This document shows, piece by piece, positions 45,310 to 54,091 of a stretch of 64,000 nt of DNA. The stretch's first letter is position 1; every line of letters starts with the position of its first letter. This stretch comes from G025836975 sp040391135 (lineage in GTDB: Bacteria > Pseudomonadota > Gammaproteobacteria > Burkholderiales > Burkholderiaceae_B). Position numbers and translations under genes: made by a program. A model generated the notes under the pieces. The model did no database searches and was not told the origin of the DNA. It worked only from the letters and a program-made list of their open reading frames with translations. The stretch lies in the NCBI GenBank assembly GCA_040391135.1, contig JBEBYL010000005.1, positions 1 to 64,000 on the forward strand, written 5' to 3'.

Positions 45310-46070
45310 TGAACATCCATGCAATCCGCGCGATCTACGCATTCGAAATGGCCCGCACCTGGCGCACCCTGCTGCAAAGCATTATCGCCCCGGTGATTTC
45401 AACCTCGCTGTATTTCGTCGTGTTCGGCGCCGCCATAGGGCACCGCATAACGGAAATCGACGGCATCAGCTACGGCGCCTTCATCGTGCCGGGCCTGATC
45501 ATGCTGTCCCTGCTGACGCAAAGCATATCCAACGCCTCTTTCGGCATCTACTTTCCGAAGTTCACCGGAACCATCTACGAATTGCTGTCGGCTCCGGTTT
45601 CGTACTTCGAGATCACCCTGAGCTATGTGGGAGCCGCCGCGACCAAATCGATAATACTGGCGGCCATCATTCTGCTGACCGCCGGCTTCTTCGTTCCGCT
45701 GCAAATCGACCATCCCGGGTGGATGCTGCTTTTCCTGGTGCTGACCTCGGTCACGTTCAGCCTGTTCGGCTTCATCATCGGTATTTGGGCCGACGGCTTC
45801 GAAAAGCTGCAACTGGTGCCACTGCTTATCGTGACGCCCCTGACTTTCCTGGGCGGAAGCTTCTATTCCATCAACATGCTGCCGCCCTTCTGGCAGACGG
45901 TCACGCTGTTCAACCCCGTGGTCTATCTGATCAGCGGCTTCCGCTGGAGCTTCTACGGCATCGCCGATGTCAACGTATATGTCAGCCTGGGCATGACGCT
46001 GCTCTTCCTGGCCCTATGCCTGGCGATCGTCGCGTGGATATTCAAGTCGGGATACCGGCTGAAGAACTAA
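45309..46070 (+). CDS. yadH: ABC-2 type exporter permease, YadH-like
   Basis: A 253-residue inner-membrane protein with six hydrophobic segments and the ABC-2 pattern: LLQSIIAPVISTSLYFVVFG, then the YGAFIVPGLIMLSLL segment and LTFLGGSFYSINMLPPFWQ near the C-terminus. It forms a dimer with YadG for export of an unknown, probably hydrophobic or polysaccharide-related, substrate. The ATG at 45309 overlaps the stop of yadG. It ends 17 bases before the convergent yajQ gene. Confidence 0.9.
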   Translation: MNIHAIRAIYAFEMARTWRTLLQSIIAPVISTSLYFVVFGAAIGHRITEIDGISYGAFIVPGLIMLSLLTQSISNASFGIYFPKFTGTIYELLSAPVSYFEITLSYVGAAATKSIILAAIILLTAGFFVPLQIDHPGWMLLFLVLTSVTFSLFGFIIGIWADGFEKLQLVPLLIVTPLTFLGGSFYSINMLPPFWQTVTLFNPVVYLISGFRWSFYGIADVNVYVSLGMTLLFLALCLAIVAWIFKSGYRLKN

Positions 46071-46087
46071 GCAGGCCTGCTTGGCTC

Positions 46088-46570
46088 CTAATCGCGGAAA
46101 TTATCGAACTGCAGCGGCAGATCGACTTCGGCCTTGCGCAGCAAGGCTATGGCCGCCTGCAGGTCGTCGCGCTTCTTGCCGCTGATGCGCAGCTTCTCGC
46201 CATTGATCTGCGCCTCGACTTTCATCTTGGCCGCCTTGAGCTCGGCGATCAGTTTCTTGGACACCGCCTGTTCTATGCCCTGCTTGATGGTGACTTTGCG
46301 GCGCGCGCCGCCCAGGTTCTCCAGCGGGTCGCCGACATCCATGCAGCGGACATCGATGCTGCGGGCCGACAGGCGGCCGCGCAGGATGTCCAGCATCTGG
46401 TTCAGTTGAAAAACACTGGGCGCCGATTGCGTCACCACAAAACCATCGAGTTCGAACTTGGCATCGCTGCCCTTGAAATCGAAGCGGGTGGACAATTCGC
46501 GATTGGCCTGGTCGACCGCATTGCTCAGTTCATGCTTGTCGACTTCGGAAACGACATCGAAAGAAGGCAT
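46088..46570 (-). CDS. yajQ: YajQ family nucleotide-binding protein
   Basis: A 160-residue protein of the UPF0234 family with two ferredoxin-like halves. The N-terminus PSFDVVSEVDKHELSNAVDQ and the C-terminus SGKKRDDLQAAIALLR are diagnostic. A Xanthomonas relative binds cyclic di-GMP and modulates a transcription factor; whether that applies here is not known. Full length. Transcribed toward the convergent yadH. Confidence 0.93.
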   Translation of the reverse strand: MPSFDVVSEVDKHELSNAVDQANRELSTRFDFKGSDAKFELDGFVVTQSAPSVFQLNQMLDILRGRLSARSIDVRCMDVGDPLENLGGARRKVTIKQGIEQAVSKKLIAELKAAKMKVEAQINGEKLRISGKKRDDLQAAIALLRKAEVDLPLQFDNFRD

Positions 46571-46662
46571 ACAACAAATCCTGTTAGTGAATCTACCGCA
46601 AGTGTACTAAAAGCGGGCTGGCGGGAACATCGCAGGCCCGCCCGCCCATGGCGGACAAGGCG

Positions 46663-48324
46663 TCAGCTTGCCGTGGCCGTTTCCAGCGCCTCGGCCTGCT
46701 TGCGCAGCTCGAATTTCTGGATCTTGCCCGTTGATGTCTTGGGCAATTCGCAAAATATCACCGTACGGGGAATCTTGAAGCCCGCCATGTGCTTTTTGCA
46801 ATGCTCGATGATCGAATCCGCCGTAACCTCGGCACCGTCCTTGAGTTCGACAAAAGCGCAGGGAGTTTCGCCCCAGCGGGCGTCGGGCCGCGCCACCACG
46901 GCGGCCGCCAGGATGGCCGGATGGCGATACAGGACGTCCTCCACCTCGATGGACGATATGTTCTCGCCACCCGAAATAATGATGTCCTTGCTGCGATCCT
47001 TGATCTTTATATAACCGTCGGGGTCCATGACGGCCAGGTCGCCGCTATGGAACCAGCCGCCGGCCAGCGCCTCTTGCGTGGCCTTGGGATTCTTCAGGTA
47101 ACCTTTCATGGTGATGTTGCCGCGGAACATGATTTCGCCCATGGTCTGGCCGTCCGCCGGCACCGGCTGCATGGTTTCCGGATCCATGACACTGATGCCG
47201 CGCTCCAGGTGATACGTGACGCCCTGTCGCGCGTTCAGCCGGGCGCGCTCGCCGATATCCAGCTCGTCCCAGGCATCGTGCTTGGCGCAGACCGTGGCCG
47301 GGCCGTAGACTTCGGTCAGGCCGTATACGTGAAGCAGGTCGAAACCCATGCGCTCCATTCCTTCTATCATGGACGCGGGCGGCGCGGCGCCGGCCACCAT
47401 GGCCTTTACGCCCGGCGGCACGCCTTGCTTCATGCCGTCGGGAGCATTGACCAGAAGGCTGTGCACGATGGGCGCGCCGCAATAATGCGTGACGCCATGC
47501 TCGCGTATGAAGTCGAAGATGGTTTGCGCATCGACCTTGCGCAGGCAGACGTTGACGCCCGCGCGCGCCGCCACCGCCCAGGGAAAGCACCAGCCGTTGC
47601 AATGAAACATGGGCAAGGTCCATAAATAGACGGCATGCTTGGGCATGTCCCATTCCAGAATGTTGGAAATGGCGGCCGCCGCGGCTCCGCGGTGGTGATA
47701 CACCACGCCTTTGGGATTGCCCGTCGTGCCGCTGGTGTAGTTCAGCGCGATGGCGTCCCACTCGTCGGCGGGAAGATCCCAGTCGAATTCAGGATCGCCC
47801 CCGGCCAGGAAGTCTTCGTAACCTTGCTCGCCTATGGGCTGATTGGCGCCGGTATAAAGGGGGTCGGCCACATCGATGACCCGAATGGGCGCCGTGGATT
47901 TGCGCAAGGCCAGGGCGCGATCCATGATCGGGGCGAATTCGGTATCGACAATCACCACTTTGGCTTCGCCATGATCCAGCATGAAGGCGACCATCTGCGG
48001 GTCCAGGCGCGTATTCAGGGCGTTAAGAACCGCGCCCAGCATGGGAATGCCGAAATGCGCCTCGACCATCGGCGGCGTATTGGGCAGCATGACGGCCACG
48101 GTGTCGCCTTTGCGGATGCCGCTGCGCGCCAGCGCGCTGGCAAGCCGGCGGCAGCGGCTGTAAAGCTCGCTCCAGCTGCGCCGCAGGGCTTGCGGTCCCG
48201 AACCGTGGACGACCGCCAGACGTTGCGGATACACCTGGGCGGAACGCTCTATAAAAGAAAGCGGCGACATGGCTGCGTAATTGGCCGGCGTCTGCGGCAG
48301 ATCGTGGTCGTAAATACTGGACAT
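46663..48324 (-). CDS. AMP-forming acyl-CoA synthetase (fatty acid-CoA ligase family)
   Basis: A 553-residue adenylate-forming enzyme. The nucleotide motif is LNYTSGTTGNPKGVVYHHRG, followed by the VYGLTEVYGPATV and SGDLAVMDPDGYIKIKDRSKD blocks and the C-terminal catalytic Lys in PKTSTGKIQKFELR. It activates a carboxylic acid to the CoA thioester with ATP to AMP; length and motifs fit medium-chain fatty acid or methylmercaptopropionate-type ligases, but the acid cannot be named. It is chemically distinct from the NDP-forming synthetase at 58-62 kb. Transcribed alone. Confidence 0.9.
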   Translation of the reverse strand: MSSIYDHDLPQTPANYAAMSPLSFIERSAQVYPQRLAVVHGSGPQALRRSWSELYSRCRRLASALARSGIRKGDTVAVMLPNTPPMVEAHFGIPMLGAVLNALNTRLDPQMVAFMLDHGEAKVVIVDTEFAPIMDRALALRKSTAPIRVIDVADPLYTGANQPIGEQGYEDFLAGGDPEFDWDLPADEWDAIALNYTSGTTGNPKGVVYHHRGAAAAAISNILEWDMPKHAVYLWTLPMFHCNGWCFPWAVAARAGVNVCLRKVDAQTIFDFIREHGVTHYCGAPIVHSLLVNAPDGMKQGVPPGVKAMVAGAAPPASMIEGMERMGFDLLHVYGLTEVYGPATVCAKHDAWDELDIGERARLNARQGVTYHLERGISVMDPETMQPVPADGQTMGEIMFRGNITMKGYLKNPKATQEALAGGWFHSGDLAVMDPDGYIKIKDRSKDIIISGGENISSIEVEDVLYRHPAILAAAVVARPDARWGETPCAFVELKDGAEVTADSIIEHCKKHMAGFKIPRTVIFCELPKTSTGKIQKFELRKQAEALETATAS

Positions 48325-48422
48325 GCTGGTCTCCTTTGATTATTTTTTCGCGCTGCCATCAAGACGATGATACAACCGCCCGCGGCCCCTTGCCGGCCTG
48401 GCCTGTCGGCGCGGCCGCGCGT

Positions 48423-48453
48423 AAACGCCGGCGCAACAGGCGGGCCGGCGTTT
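48423..48453. terminator. 9-bp hairpin after lrgB
   Basis: AAACGCCGG and CCGGCGTTT flank a 13-base loop, 27 bases past the lrgB stop and upstream of the acyl-CoA ligase gene on the same strand. Perfect stem but no separate T tract. Confidence 0.45.
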
Positions 48454-48479
48454 CCTGTAACAAAATCATAGCCCTAGGC

Positions 48480-49205
48480 TTAAAAAAGCGCCAGCAGCGC
48501 AAACAGCAATGGCACGACGATTGCCGTGGCGATGCCATTCAGGCCCATGCCCAGCGCGGCAAAGGCGCCCGCTGTTTCATTGATCTGGAATGCGCGCGCC
48601 ACTCCGATGGCATGCGCGCTCAAGCCCAACGCAAAACCCTGGACAGCGGGGTCGTTCACGCGCAAGGCCCTGAGCAAAAAGCCGGCCATAATGGCGCCAG
48701 CGATTCCTGTGATGGCCACCGCTATCGTCGTCAGGGAAGGCAAGCCGCCATTCAACCCGGCCACTTCCATGGCTATCGGCATGGTGGCGGACTTTGGGGC
48801 GACCGATGCCTGCGTGGCGAAGGAGGCGCCCAACGCCCACGCTATGCCGACGGCCGACACCACCGCCGTGGCGCATCCGGCCAGCAAGGCCACAGCCACG
48901 GGAAGCAGCATGCGCTTGAGGCGGCCCAGCTGGCCATATAGCGGAATGGCCAGGGCCACGGTGGCCGGTCCAATCAGGAACTGTAAAAACCAGGTATGCC
49001 TGGCATAGACCGGATACGGCGTGCCGGTCGCGGCCAGGAAGGCGACGACCGCGATGACCGCCGTCAGCACCGGCAGCAGCAAGGGATGGCCGCCGGCGCG
49101 CTGATGGATCGTGACGGCCAGAAGGTAGGCCAGCAATGTGAAGCAGAGCCAGAACAGGGGGGAATCGGCCAGATGCGCCCATATCGCCAGAAGATTCGCG
49201 CTCAT
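48480..49205 (-). CDS. lrgB: LrgB/CidB family membrane protein
   Basis: A 241-residue inner-membrane protein with about eight hydrophobic segments. LrgB markers are FLIGPATVALAIPLY, APKSATMPIAMEVA, GIAGAIMAGFLLRAL and GFALGLSAHAIGVARAF. With LrgA it belongs to a holin/antiholin-like pair linked to autolysis and, in some bacteria, pyruvate or glycolate movement. The ATG overlaps the lrgA stop by 4 bases. Confidence 0.9.
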   Translation of the reverse strand: MSANLLAIWAHLADSPLFWLCFTLLAYLLAVTIHQRAGGHPLLLPVLTAVIAVVAFLAATGTPYPVYARHTWFLQFLIGPATVALAIPLYGQLGRLKRMLLPVAVALLAGCATAVVSAVGIAWALGASFATQASVAPKSATMPIAMEVAGLNGGLPSLTTIAVAITGIAGAIMAGFLLRALRVNDPAVQGFALGLSAHAIGVARAFQINETAGAFAALGMGLNGIATAIVVPLLFALLALF

Positions 49206-49561
49206 GAACCCGACGCCTTTGCGCGTTTCAGCATCCACCGAAATGTCAATGCCGTCACGGCAAGGGTCAGCGCCACACCGGCAACGCAGGCCAGCAGGAA
49301 AGGAATCCATTCCCGTTCCAGCGTGCCGAAATATACCGTGATGCCCGCCACCGCCGGAATGAAAAGCAGCATCAGGTGCTTGAGCATGTGATGGCAGGCA
49401 TCGCGCAGGCCCGCGGGAACCCGGCCGTATGCCATCAGGGCGGCCAGCATCAGCAGCATGCCCAGCAAAGGTCCGGGCAGCGGCAAGCCGGTCAGGCGGG
49501 CCAGCGCCTCGCCGGCGATCTGCATAAGGAAAAGCACGGCAACGGCAAGCAACACAGGCAT
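49202..49561 (-). CDS. lrgA: LrgA/CidA family membrane protein
   Basis: A 119-residue membrane protein with four hydrophobic segments and the LrgA pattern PLPGPLLGMLLML and LLFIPAVAGITVYF. It is a holin-like partner of LrgB and is coupled to it by an ATGA overlap. It is divergent from an MFS gene, with the shared 130-bp gap likely holding both promoters (a TATTAT hexamer at 49663-49668 faces the MFS gene). Confidence 0.88.
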   Translation of the reverse strand: MPVLLAVAVLFLMQIAGEALARLTGLPLPGPLLGMLLMLAALMAYGRVPAGLRDACHHMLKHLMLLFIPAVAGITVYFGTLEREWIPFLLACVAGVALTLAVTALTFRWMLKRAKASGS

Positions 49562-49691
49562 AAGGGCAGCAAGACAAGAGGTTAAGCCGGCGATAAAGGG
49601 CGCTTATCGCTAAAGGGCCCCGGAACACTAGCATACGGGAATGCCAATAGCCAAATTTCGATTATTATCGCCATAAAAAACCAGGAACCTT

Positions 49692-50909
49692 ATGCGGATC
49701 GATCGGCGCGCAGTCACCGTTACCAGCTTGGGCCTTACCCAGACGCTAGCCTGGGCTTCTTCCTACTACCTGCCCGCCATGCTTGCCGGCTCCATGGCCC
49801 GCGAGCTCGACCTGTCCGTCCAGACCGTATTCGCCGCTTTTTCAGCCGCTCTGGTCCTGGCCGCGCTGCTTGGCCCCCTGGCCGGACGCTGCATCGACCA
49901 CTACGGCGGCCGTCCCGTCCTGCTGGCCAGCAACCTTATCTTCGCCGCCGGACTGTCATGCCTGGCCTGGTCCCCCAACCTTCCCCTGTTTTTTGCCGGA
50001 TGGCTGCTGATAGGCGCGGGCATGGGTATCGGCTTGTACGAAGCGGCCTTTTCCACGGTGGTCAAGCTCTATGGCGAACAGGCGCGCAATGCCATAACCG
50101 GGATCACGCTGTTTGCGGGTTTCGCCAGCACCGTGGGCTGGCCGCTTTCGGCCTGGCTGGAAGTCGAATTCGGCTGGAGGACGGCCTGCCTGGTCTGGGC
50201 GGCGCTGCATCTTTTCGCAGGCATGCCGCTCAATGCCTCGTTGCCGAAGGCGGCCGAAGATCGGCCGGAACCCGAGCCGGCCGTTTCCAGCCGGGCCGAT
50301 ACCGGCATGCGGCCCGGCTCAGCGTCCCTCAGGACGGAGCCGCCGCAGCACGCCAGCCTGCTGCTCGCCCTGGTCTTTGCCATAACCTGGTTCATCAGCA
50401 CCGCCATGGCGGCGCACTTGCCGCAATTGCTGCAGGCCAGCGGCCTGACACTTGCGGCGGCCGTGGCCGTGTCGGCATTGGTCGGGCCCGCTCAAGTCGC
50501 GGCGCGCCTGATGGAATTCGGTCTGCTGCGCAAGATGCATCCGCTGATCTCCGCCCAATTGGCCGCACTGGCGCATCCGGCCGGGGCGGCTTGCCTGATG
50601 ATCGCCGGAGGACCTGCCGCCGCGCTGTTTACCGTACTGCATGGTGCGGGCAACGGTATTCTTACCATTGCCAAAGGCACCCTGCCCCTGGTCATCTTCG
50701 GGCCGCTGGGCTATGGCTTGCGCCAGGGGCTGCTGATGGTGCCCGCCCGTATTGCGCAAGCGTCGGCGCCATTTCTTTTCGGAATACTGATAGAGCGCTG
50801 GGGCGTGGCCTCTTTATGGGTGTCCAGCCTGTTGGGACTGATCGCCTGCCTGGCCCTGCTGGGGCTGGGGCGCGGCATGCGCGGCGCGCCGCGGGCGACG
50901 TCCAGCTGA
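49692..50909 (+). CDS. MFS transporter
   Basis: A 405-residue inner-membrane protein with about twelve hydrophobic segments and a hydrophilic central loop (EDRPEPEPAVSSRADTG) between halves. The loop-2/3 motif appears as AGRCIDHYGGRPVLL. It is similar in type to the NreB/YbfB-like and CynX-like MFS groups, but I cannot name a substrate. An AGGAAC ribosome site precedes the ATG. The last 96 bases overlap the end of the convergent DMT transporter gene, which is unusual. Confidence 0.85.
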   Translation: MRIDRRAVTVTSLGLTQTLAWASSYYLPAMLAGSMARELDLSVQTVFAAFSAALVLAALLGPLAGRCIDHYGGRPVLLASNLIFAAGLSCLAWSPNLPLFFAGWLLIGAGMGIGLYEAAFSTVVKLYGEQARNAITGITLFAGFASTVGWPLSAWLEVEFGWRTACLVWAALHLFAGMPLNASLPKAAEDRPEPEPAVSSRADTGMRPGSASLRTEPPQHASLLLALVFAITWFISTAMAAHLPQLLQASGLTLAAAVAVSALVGPAQVAARLMEFGLLRKMHPLISAQLAALAHPAGAACLMIAGGPAAALFTVLHGAGNGILTIAKGTLPLVIFGPLGYGLRQGLLMVPARIAQASAPFLFGILIERWGVASLWVSSLLGLIACLALLGLGRGMRGAPRATSS

Positions 50910-51794
50910 TCGCAAGGCCTGCAAGGTCCAGCCCTGCTGCATGGCGGCCGCAGCCAGCAGAATGGCTGCGACACCCAGCCATTGCAGCCATTCAAGCCGA
51001 TGTCCGAACGCGAACCAGTCCACCATGATGGCGACAATCGGATAAATGAAGGACAAGGCGCCGGTTATGGCCGTCGGCAGCTTTTGAATGGCCCCATAAA
51101 GCAGGACGTACATCATTCCGGTATGCACCACGCCCAGCGTCGACAGGGTCAACCAGACCGGCGGGGCCTGCTGGGCCACGGCGGCCACATGCGCAAAGGG
51201 AGCCAGCAGCGCCACGCCGGTGCACACCTGTATAAGCGCGATCAAATGCGGCGGCGTTCCGGTAAGCCGTTTGACCAGCAATGCGGCGATGGCATAAAGG
51301 AAAGCCGCCCCCAGCGCCAGAACAATGCCAAGCAGGTAGGCATCGCCGCTGCCATACGCCGGCGCACCGTGCTGCTGCGTGATGGCCAGCATTCCCGCAA
51401 AAGCCAGGACCAGCCAGGCCATCTTGTCCAGGCTTATGCGTTCGCCCAGAAACAATGCGCCCAGTGCCACCAGCATGAAAGGCTGAGTGTTGTAGACCGC
51501 GGTGGCTATGCCTATGGAAGCGCGCGAATAGGCGGCGAACAGTAAAACCCAGTTTCCCACGATGGCCACTCCGCTGATCACCGCCCAGCCGAAACGCGTC
51601 CAGGTCAGCAAGCCCGGGCGCAGGAAGCCCATGAGCGCGCAGATCGCCAGCAACGTGGCCGCGCCGATCGCGCAGCGCCAAAATACGACGTCCAGAACCG
51701 GCTGTCCCGATACGAGAACGAACCAGCCTATGGTTCCCGAGATGAGCATGGCGCCGGCCATCTCCAGGGAACCGCGTTTCACTTGATTATCCAT
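50814..51794 (-). CDS. EamA/DMT family transporter
   Basis: A 326-residue inner-membrane protein with ten hydrophobic segments in two EamA repeats (about 10-135 and 150-285). YSRASIGIATAVYNTQPFMLVALGALFLGE and its second-half counterpart LSFIYPIVAIMVDW are typical. The final 30 residues are Arg/Gln/Ala/Pro-rich and encoded antisense to the MFS gene's end, so the frame seems to have run past an ancestral stop. It is divergent from an Lrp-type regulator that may control it; amino-acid or metabolite export is likely. Confidence 0.87.
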   Translation of the reverse strand: MDNQVKRGSLEMAGAMLISGTIGWFVLVSGQPVLDVVFWRCAIGAATLLAICALMGFLRPGLLTWTRFGWAVISGVAIVGNWVLLFAAYSRASIGIATAVYNTQPFMLVALGALFLGERISLDKMAWLVLAFAGMLAITQQHGAPAYGSGDAYLLGIVLALGAAFLYAIAALLVKRLTGTPPHLIALIQVCTGVALLAPFAHVAAVAQQAPPVWLTLSTLGVVHTGMMYVLLYGAIQKLPTAITGALSFIYPIVAIMVDWFAFGHRLEWLQWLGVAAILLAAAAMQQGWTLQALRSAGRRPRRAAHAAPQPQQGQAGDQSQQAGHP

Positions 51795-51927
51795 TTGCCG
51801 AACTCCTGTTTCGCATGGGTGAAATTGTGACGTTTTCCGCCGCTATCCACCATGGAAAAAAGAAGGCAAAATAAGCTGGTCTCCTTTTTTTTGAAGGGAC
51901 ACAAAAATACTTTCCTGATAAAAAGCC
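51795..51927. promoter_or_regulatory. AT-rich regulatory gap between the DMT transporter and the Lrp-type regulator
   Basis: 133 bases, much richer in A and T than the surroundings, with runs GGAAAAAAGAAGG and CCTTTTTTTTGAAGG that form imperfect inverted arms around AAGCTGG. Lrp/AsnC proteins commonly bind such AT-rich sites between themselves and a divergent target. Confidence 0.45.
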
Positions 51928-52380
51928 ATGCCAGACGAAATCGACCGTATCCTGATCAATGCCCTCATGGAAGACTCCCGCCTCTCGCTGAAAGCGCTTT
52001 CGCGCGCCAGCGGACTGTCCTCGCCCAGTGTCGCCGAAAGGCTGCGCCGCCTGGAGGAACGCGGGGTGCTCACGGGCTACACCGTAAATGTGGATCCGAA
52101 ATCGTTCGGCTATATGCTGCAGGCGATCGTGCGGGTGCGCCCTCTTCCCGGCCAGATGCATGCCATAGAGCGCCTGATACAAGCCACCCCCGAGTTCACC
52201 GAATGCGACAAGGTGACCGGCGAAGACTGTTTCGTGGCGCGCCTGAATGTCCAATCCATGGAGCAGCTGGACGCCATCCTGGACAAGCTGGCCGACCAGG
52301 CCCAAACCAATACCGCCATCGTCAAGGCAAGTCCCGTGAAGCGGCGCCTTCCGCCGCTGATATTGACCGGGCTATCGTAA
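51928..52380 (+). CDS. Lrp/AsnC family transcriptional regulator
   Basis: A 150-residue regulator with an N-terminal helix-turn-helix (DRILINALMEDSRLSLKALSRASGLSSPSVAERLRRLEE) and a C-terminal RAM domain that usually binds an amino acid effector and drives octamer formation. It is divergent from the EamA transporter gene, a common pair in which the regulator controls amino-acid export. Effector unknown. Confidence 0.9.
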   Translation: MPDEIDRILINALMEDSRLSLKALSRASGLSSPSVAERLRRLEERGVLTGYTVNVDPKSFGYMLQAIVRVRPLPGQMHAIERLIQATPEFTECDKVTGEDCFVARLNVQSMEQLDAILDKLADQAQTNTAIVKASPVKRRLPPLILTGLS

Positions 52381-52499
52381 ATGCGCGGCATGCGGACGCA
52401 TCGTTGCGGTAAAGATAATCTGATAAAGTCTAGGCCGGGAGGAGGCCCGGAACCGCTGGGGCGCCGCAATACAAGACCAAGAAAACGGACAACGATGGA

Positions 52500-53228
52500 A
52501 TGAACGGCGCTCGAAGGGCAAGCATAATTCTCGTGGCCTGCATGGCTGGCGCGGCGCTCACGGGCTGCGCCTCGATGGGTACGGAAGGCGCCCGCCCGCG
52601 CAGCGAAGAAATGTCCTTCGACCAGTTGGCGCAAACCGATTTCAATCGCACGGTGACCATCGCCATGCGCGATAACCTGGACAGCCTGTCGCGCCTGCTC
52701 GAAAAACTGTATCGGCGCAATCCGGCCGAATGGCGCAAGACCGGGGCGATCAGCCTGGAAGCCGCCGTGCAACAGGGACGGCAGGCCATACAGACCGGAC
52801 AGGCGCCGATGGAATTGGCTTCATTGCACGACGTAGAAATACTGGCGGTCGCCCTTGATCCGGCCTATCGCGGCGATCGCGTGGGCGCCTTCATATTCGG
52901 CATGGCCAACATGATTATCGGCGCCCATGGCGGCAAGACGCGCTTTTACGTATCGGACGCGCTGGAAGCCCAATATGTGTATAACGCCGCCCGCAACGTC
53001 GAGGTCGCCGCCTGGCTGCTGGCCAGCCGACGCGACGCGGCCGGCCGGCCTCTGCTGCTGGCCAACGAAATGTCCAGCGCAGCCACCAACCTGAGCTTCG
53101 AACGCGAGTTCGGGCAACTGGTCGGCCGCCTGGACCTGGTGGCCAATCTGCTGGACGAGAATTTGCGGCGCGTGGGCATCAATTACATGCAAGGCCTGCT
53201 GTTCTTCAACTTCCTGCCCGTGCGCTAG
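52500..53228 (+). CDS. Lipoprotein of unknown function
   Basis: A 242-residue predicted lipoprotein: a signal sequence ending in the lipobox LTGC (Cys at about 23) and a helical remainder with no domain I recognise. MSFDQLAQTDFNRTVTIAMRDN and VGAFIFGMANMIIGAHGGKT are notable; the latter is a glycine-rich hydrophobic stretch that could insert in or touch the membrane. No operon partner: the Lrp-type gene ends 119 bases upstream and the next gene is convergent. Probably envelope-associated; function unknown. Confidence 0.72.
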   Translation: MNGARRASIILVACMAGAALTGCASMGTEGARPRSEEMSFDQLAQTDFNRTVTIAMRDNLDSLSRLLEKLYRRNPAEWRKTGAISLEAAVQQGRQAIQTGQAPMELASLHDVEILAVALDPAYRGDRVGAFIFGMANMIIGAHGGKTRFYVSDALEAQYVYNAARNVEVAAWLLASRRDAAGRPLLLANEMSSAATNLSFEREFGQLVGRLDLVANLLDENLRRVGINYMQGLLFFNFLPVR

Positions 53229-53292
53229 GGTCCGGACCGGCACACTCGTTAAGGGCCGTCCCGCATGGCGCCGCAACGCGGCGCCAAAGCCT

Positions 53293-53973
53293 TCAGTCCC
53301 GCAACAGCCGGACCAAAGCCTTGGCCGCCGCCTCGGACGAGGCGGGATTCTGGCCGGTGACAAGGCGGCCATCGATCACTACGTAGCTATCCCAATCGGA
53401 CCCTTTCTCGTAGATGCCGCCCAGACGGCGGAACTCGTCCTCGATGGAAAACGGGACCACGGCGGCAAGCTTGACGGCGGCCTCCTCGGTATTGCTGAAA
53501 CCGGTAACGCTGCGTCCCTGCACCAGGGGAGTGCCGTCCTCGCCTCGCGCATGGCGCAAGGCGGCCGGGCCGTGGCACACCAGGCCCATGGGCTTGGCGG
53601 CGCGATCAAAGGATTCCAGCAGGGAAATGGAATTGCCGTCCTCGGCCAAGTCCCACAGCGGTCCATGGCCTCCCGGAAAAAATACGGCATCGAAGTCGGC
53701 TTCGTGCATATCGGCCAGGACCTTGGTATGCGCCAACGCCTGCCTGGCCTGCTCATCGCTGTGGAAGCGCCGGGTCGACGCCGTCTGGGCGTCCGGCGCC
53801 TCGCTTTTGGGATCGAGGGGCGGCTGCCCCCCCTTGGGGGAGGCAAGCGTCACCGCGGCGCCCGCATCCTTGAATATGTAGTAGGGAGCGGCAAATTCCT
53901 CCAGCCAGAAACCGGTCTTCTCGCCGGTGTTGCCAAGACGGTCGTGCGAGGTCAGCACCATCAGGATGTTCAT
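53293..53973 (-). CDS. DJ-1/PfpI family protein (type 1 glutamine amidotransferase-like)
   Basis: A 226-residue flavodoxin-like protein with the nucleophile elbow GLVCHGPAALR (C133) and an upstream FFPGGHGPLWDLAED, the pattern of the glyoxalase III/Hsp31-like branch of the DJ-1 superfamily. ASPKGGQPPLDPKSEAPD is also conserved in this branch. Likely detoxifies methylglyoxal or repairs glycated proteins; inferred from family. The ATG at 53973 is used. It is divergent from the DUF72 gene and near an aldo/keto reductase, a stress-related grouping. Confidence 0.87.
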   Translation of the reverse strand: MNILMVLTSHDRLGNTGEKTGFWLEEFAAPYYIFKDAGAAVTLASPKGGQPPLDPKSEAPDAQTASTRRFHSDEQARQALAHTKVLADMHEADFDAVFFPGGHGPLWDLAEDGNSISLLESFDRAAKPMGLVCHGPAALRHARGEDGTPLVQGRSVTGFSNTEEAAVKLAAVVPFSIEDEFRRLGGIYEKGSDWDSYVVIDGRLVTGQNPASSEAAAKALVRLLRD

Positions 53974-54091
53974 GTAAATACTCCGTGTCGTAGGGCCGCG
54001 ATTTGCCGGGTCCGGATATTGCTGTCCGGTTGCCGACAGCTTCATTTCTTTTAGCACAGCTTCATGACAGCCGCACAACGGCATGTAACCT

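Noticed and set aside
53815..53850. A CCCCCCTTGGGGG stretch in the DJ-1-like gene resembling the core of the 82-bp repeat
   Set aside because: It encodes ASPKGGQPPLDP, a conserved segment of this protein branch, so similarity to the repeat is explained by coding.
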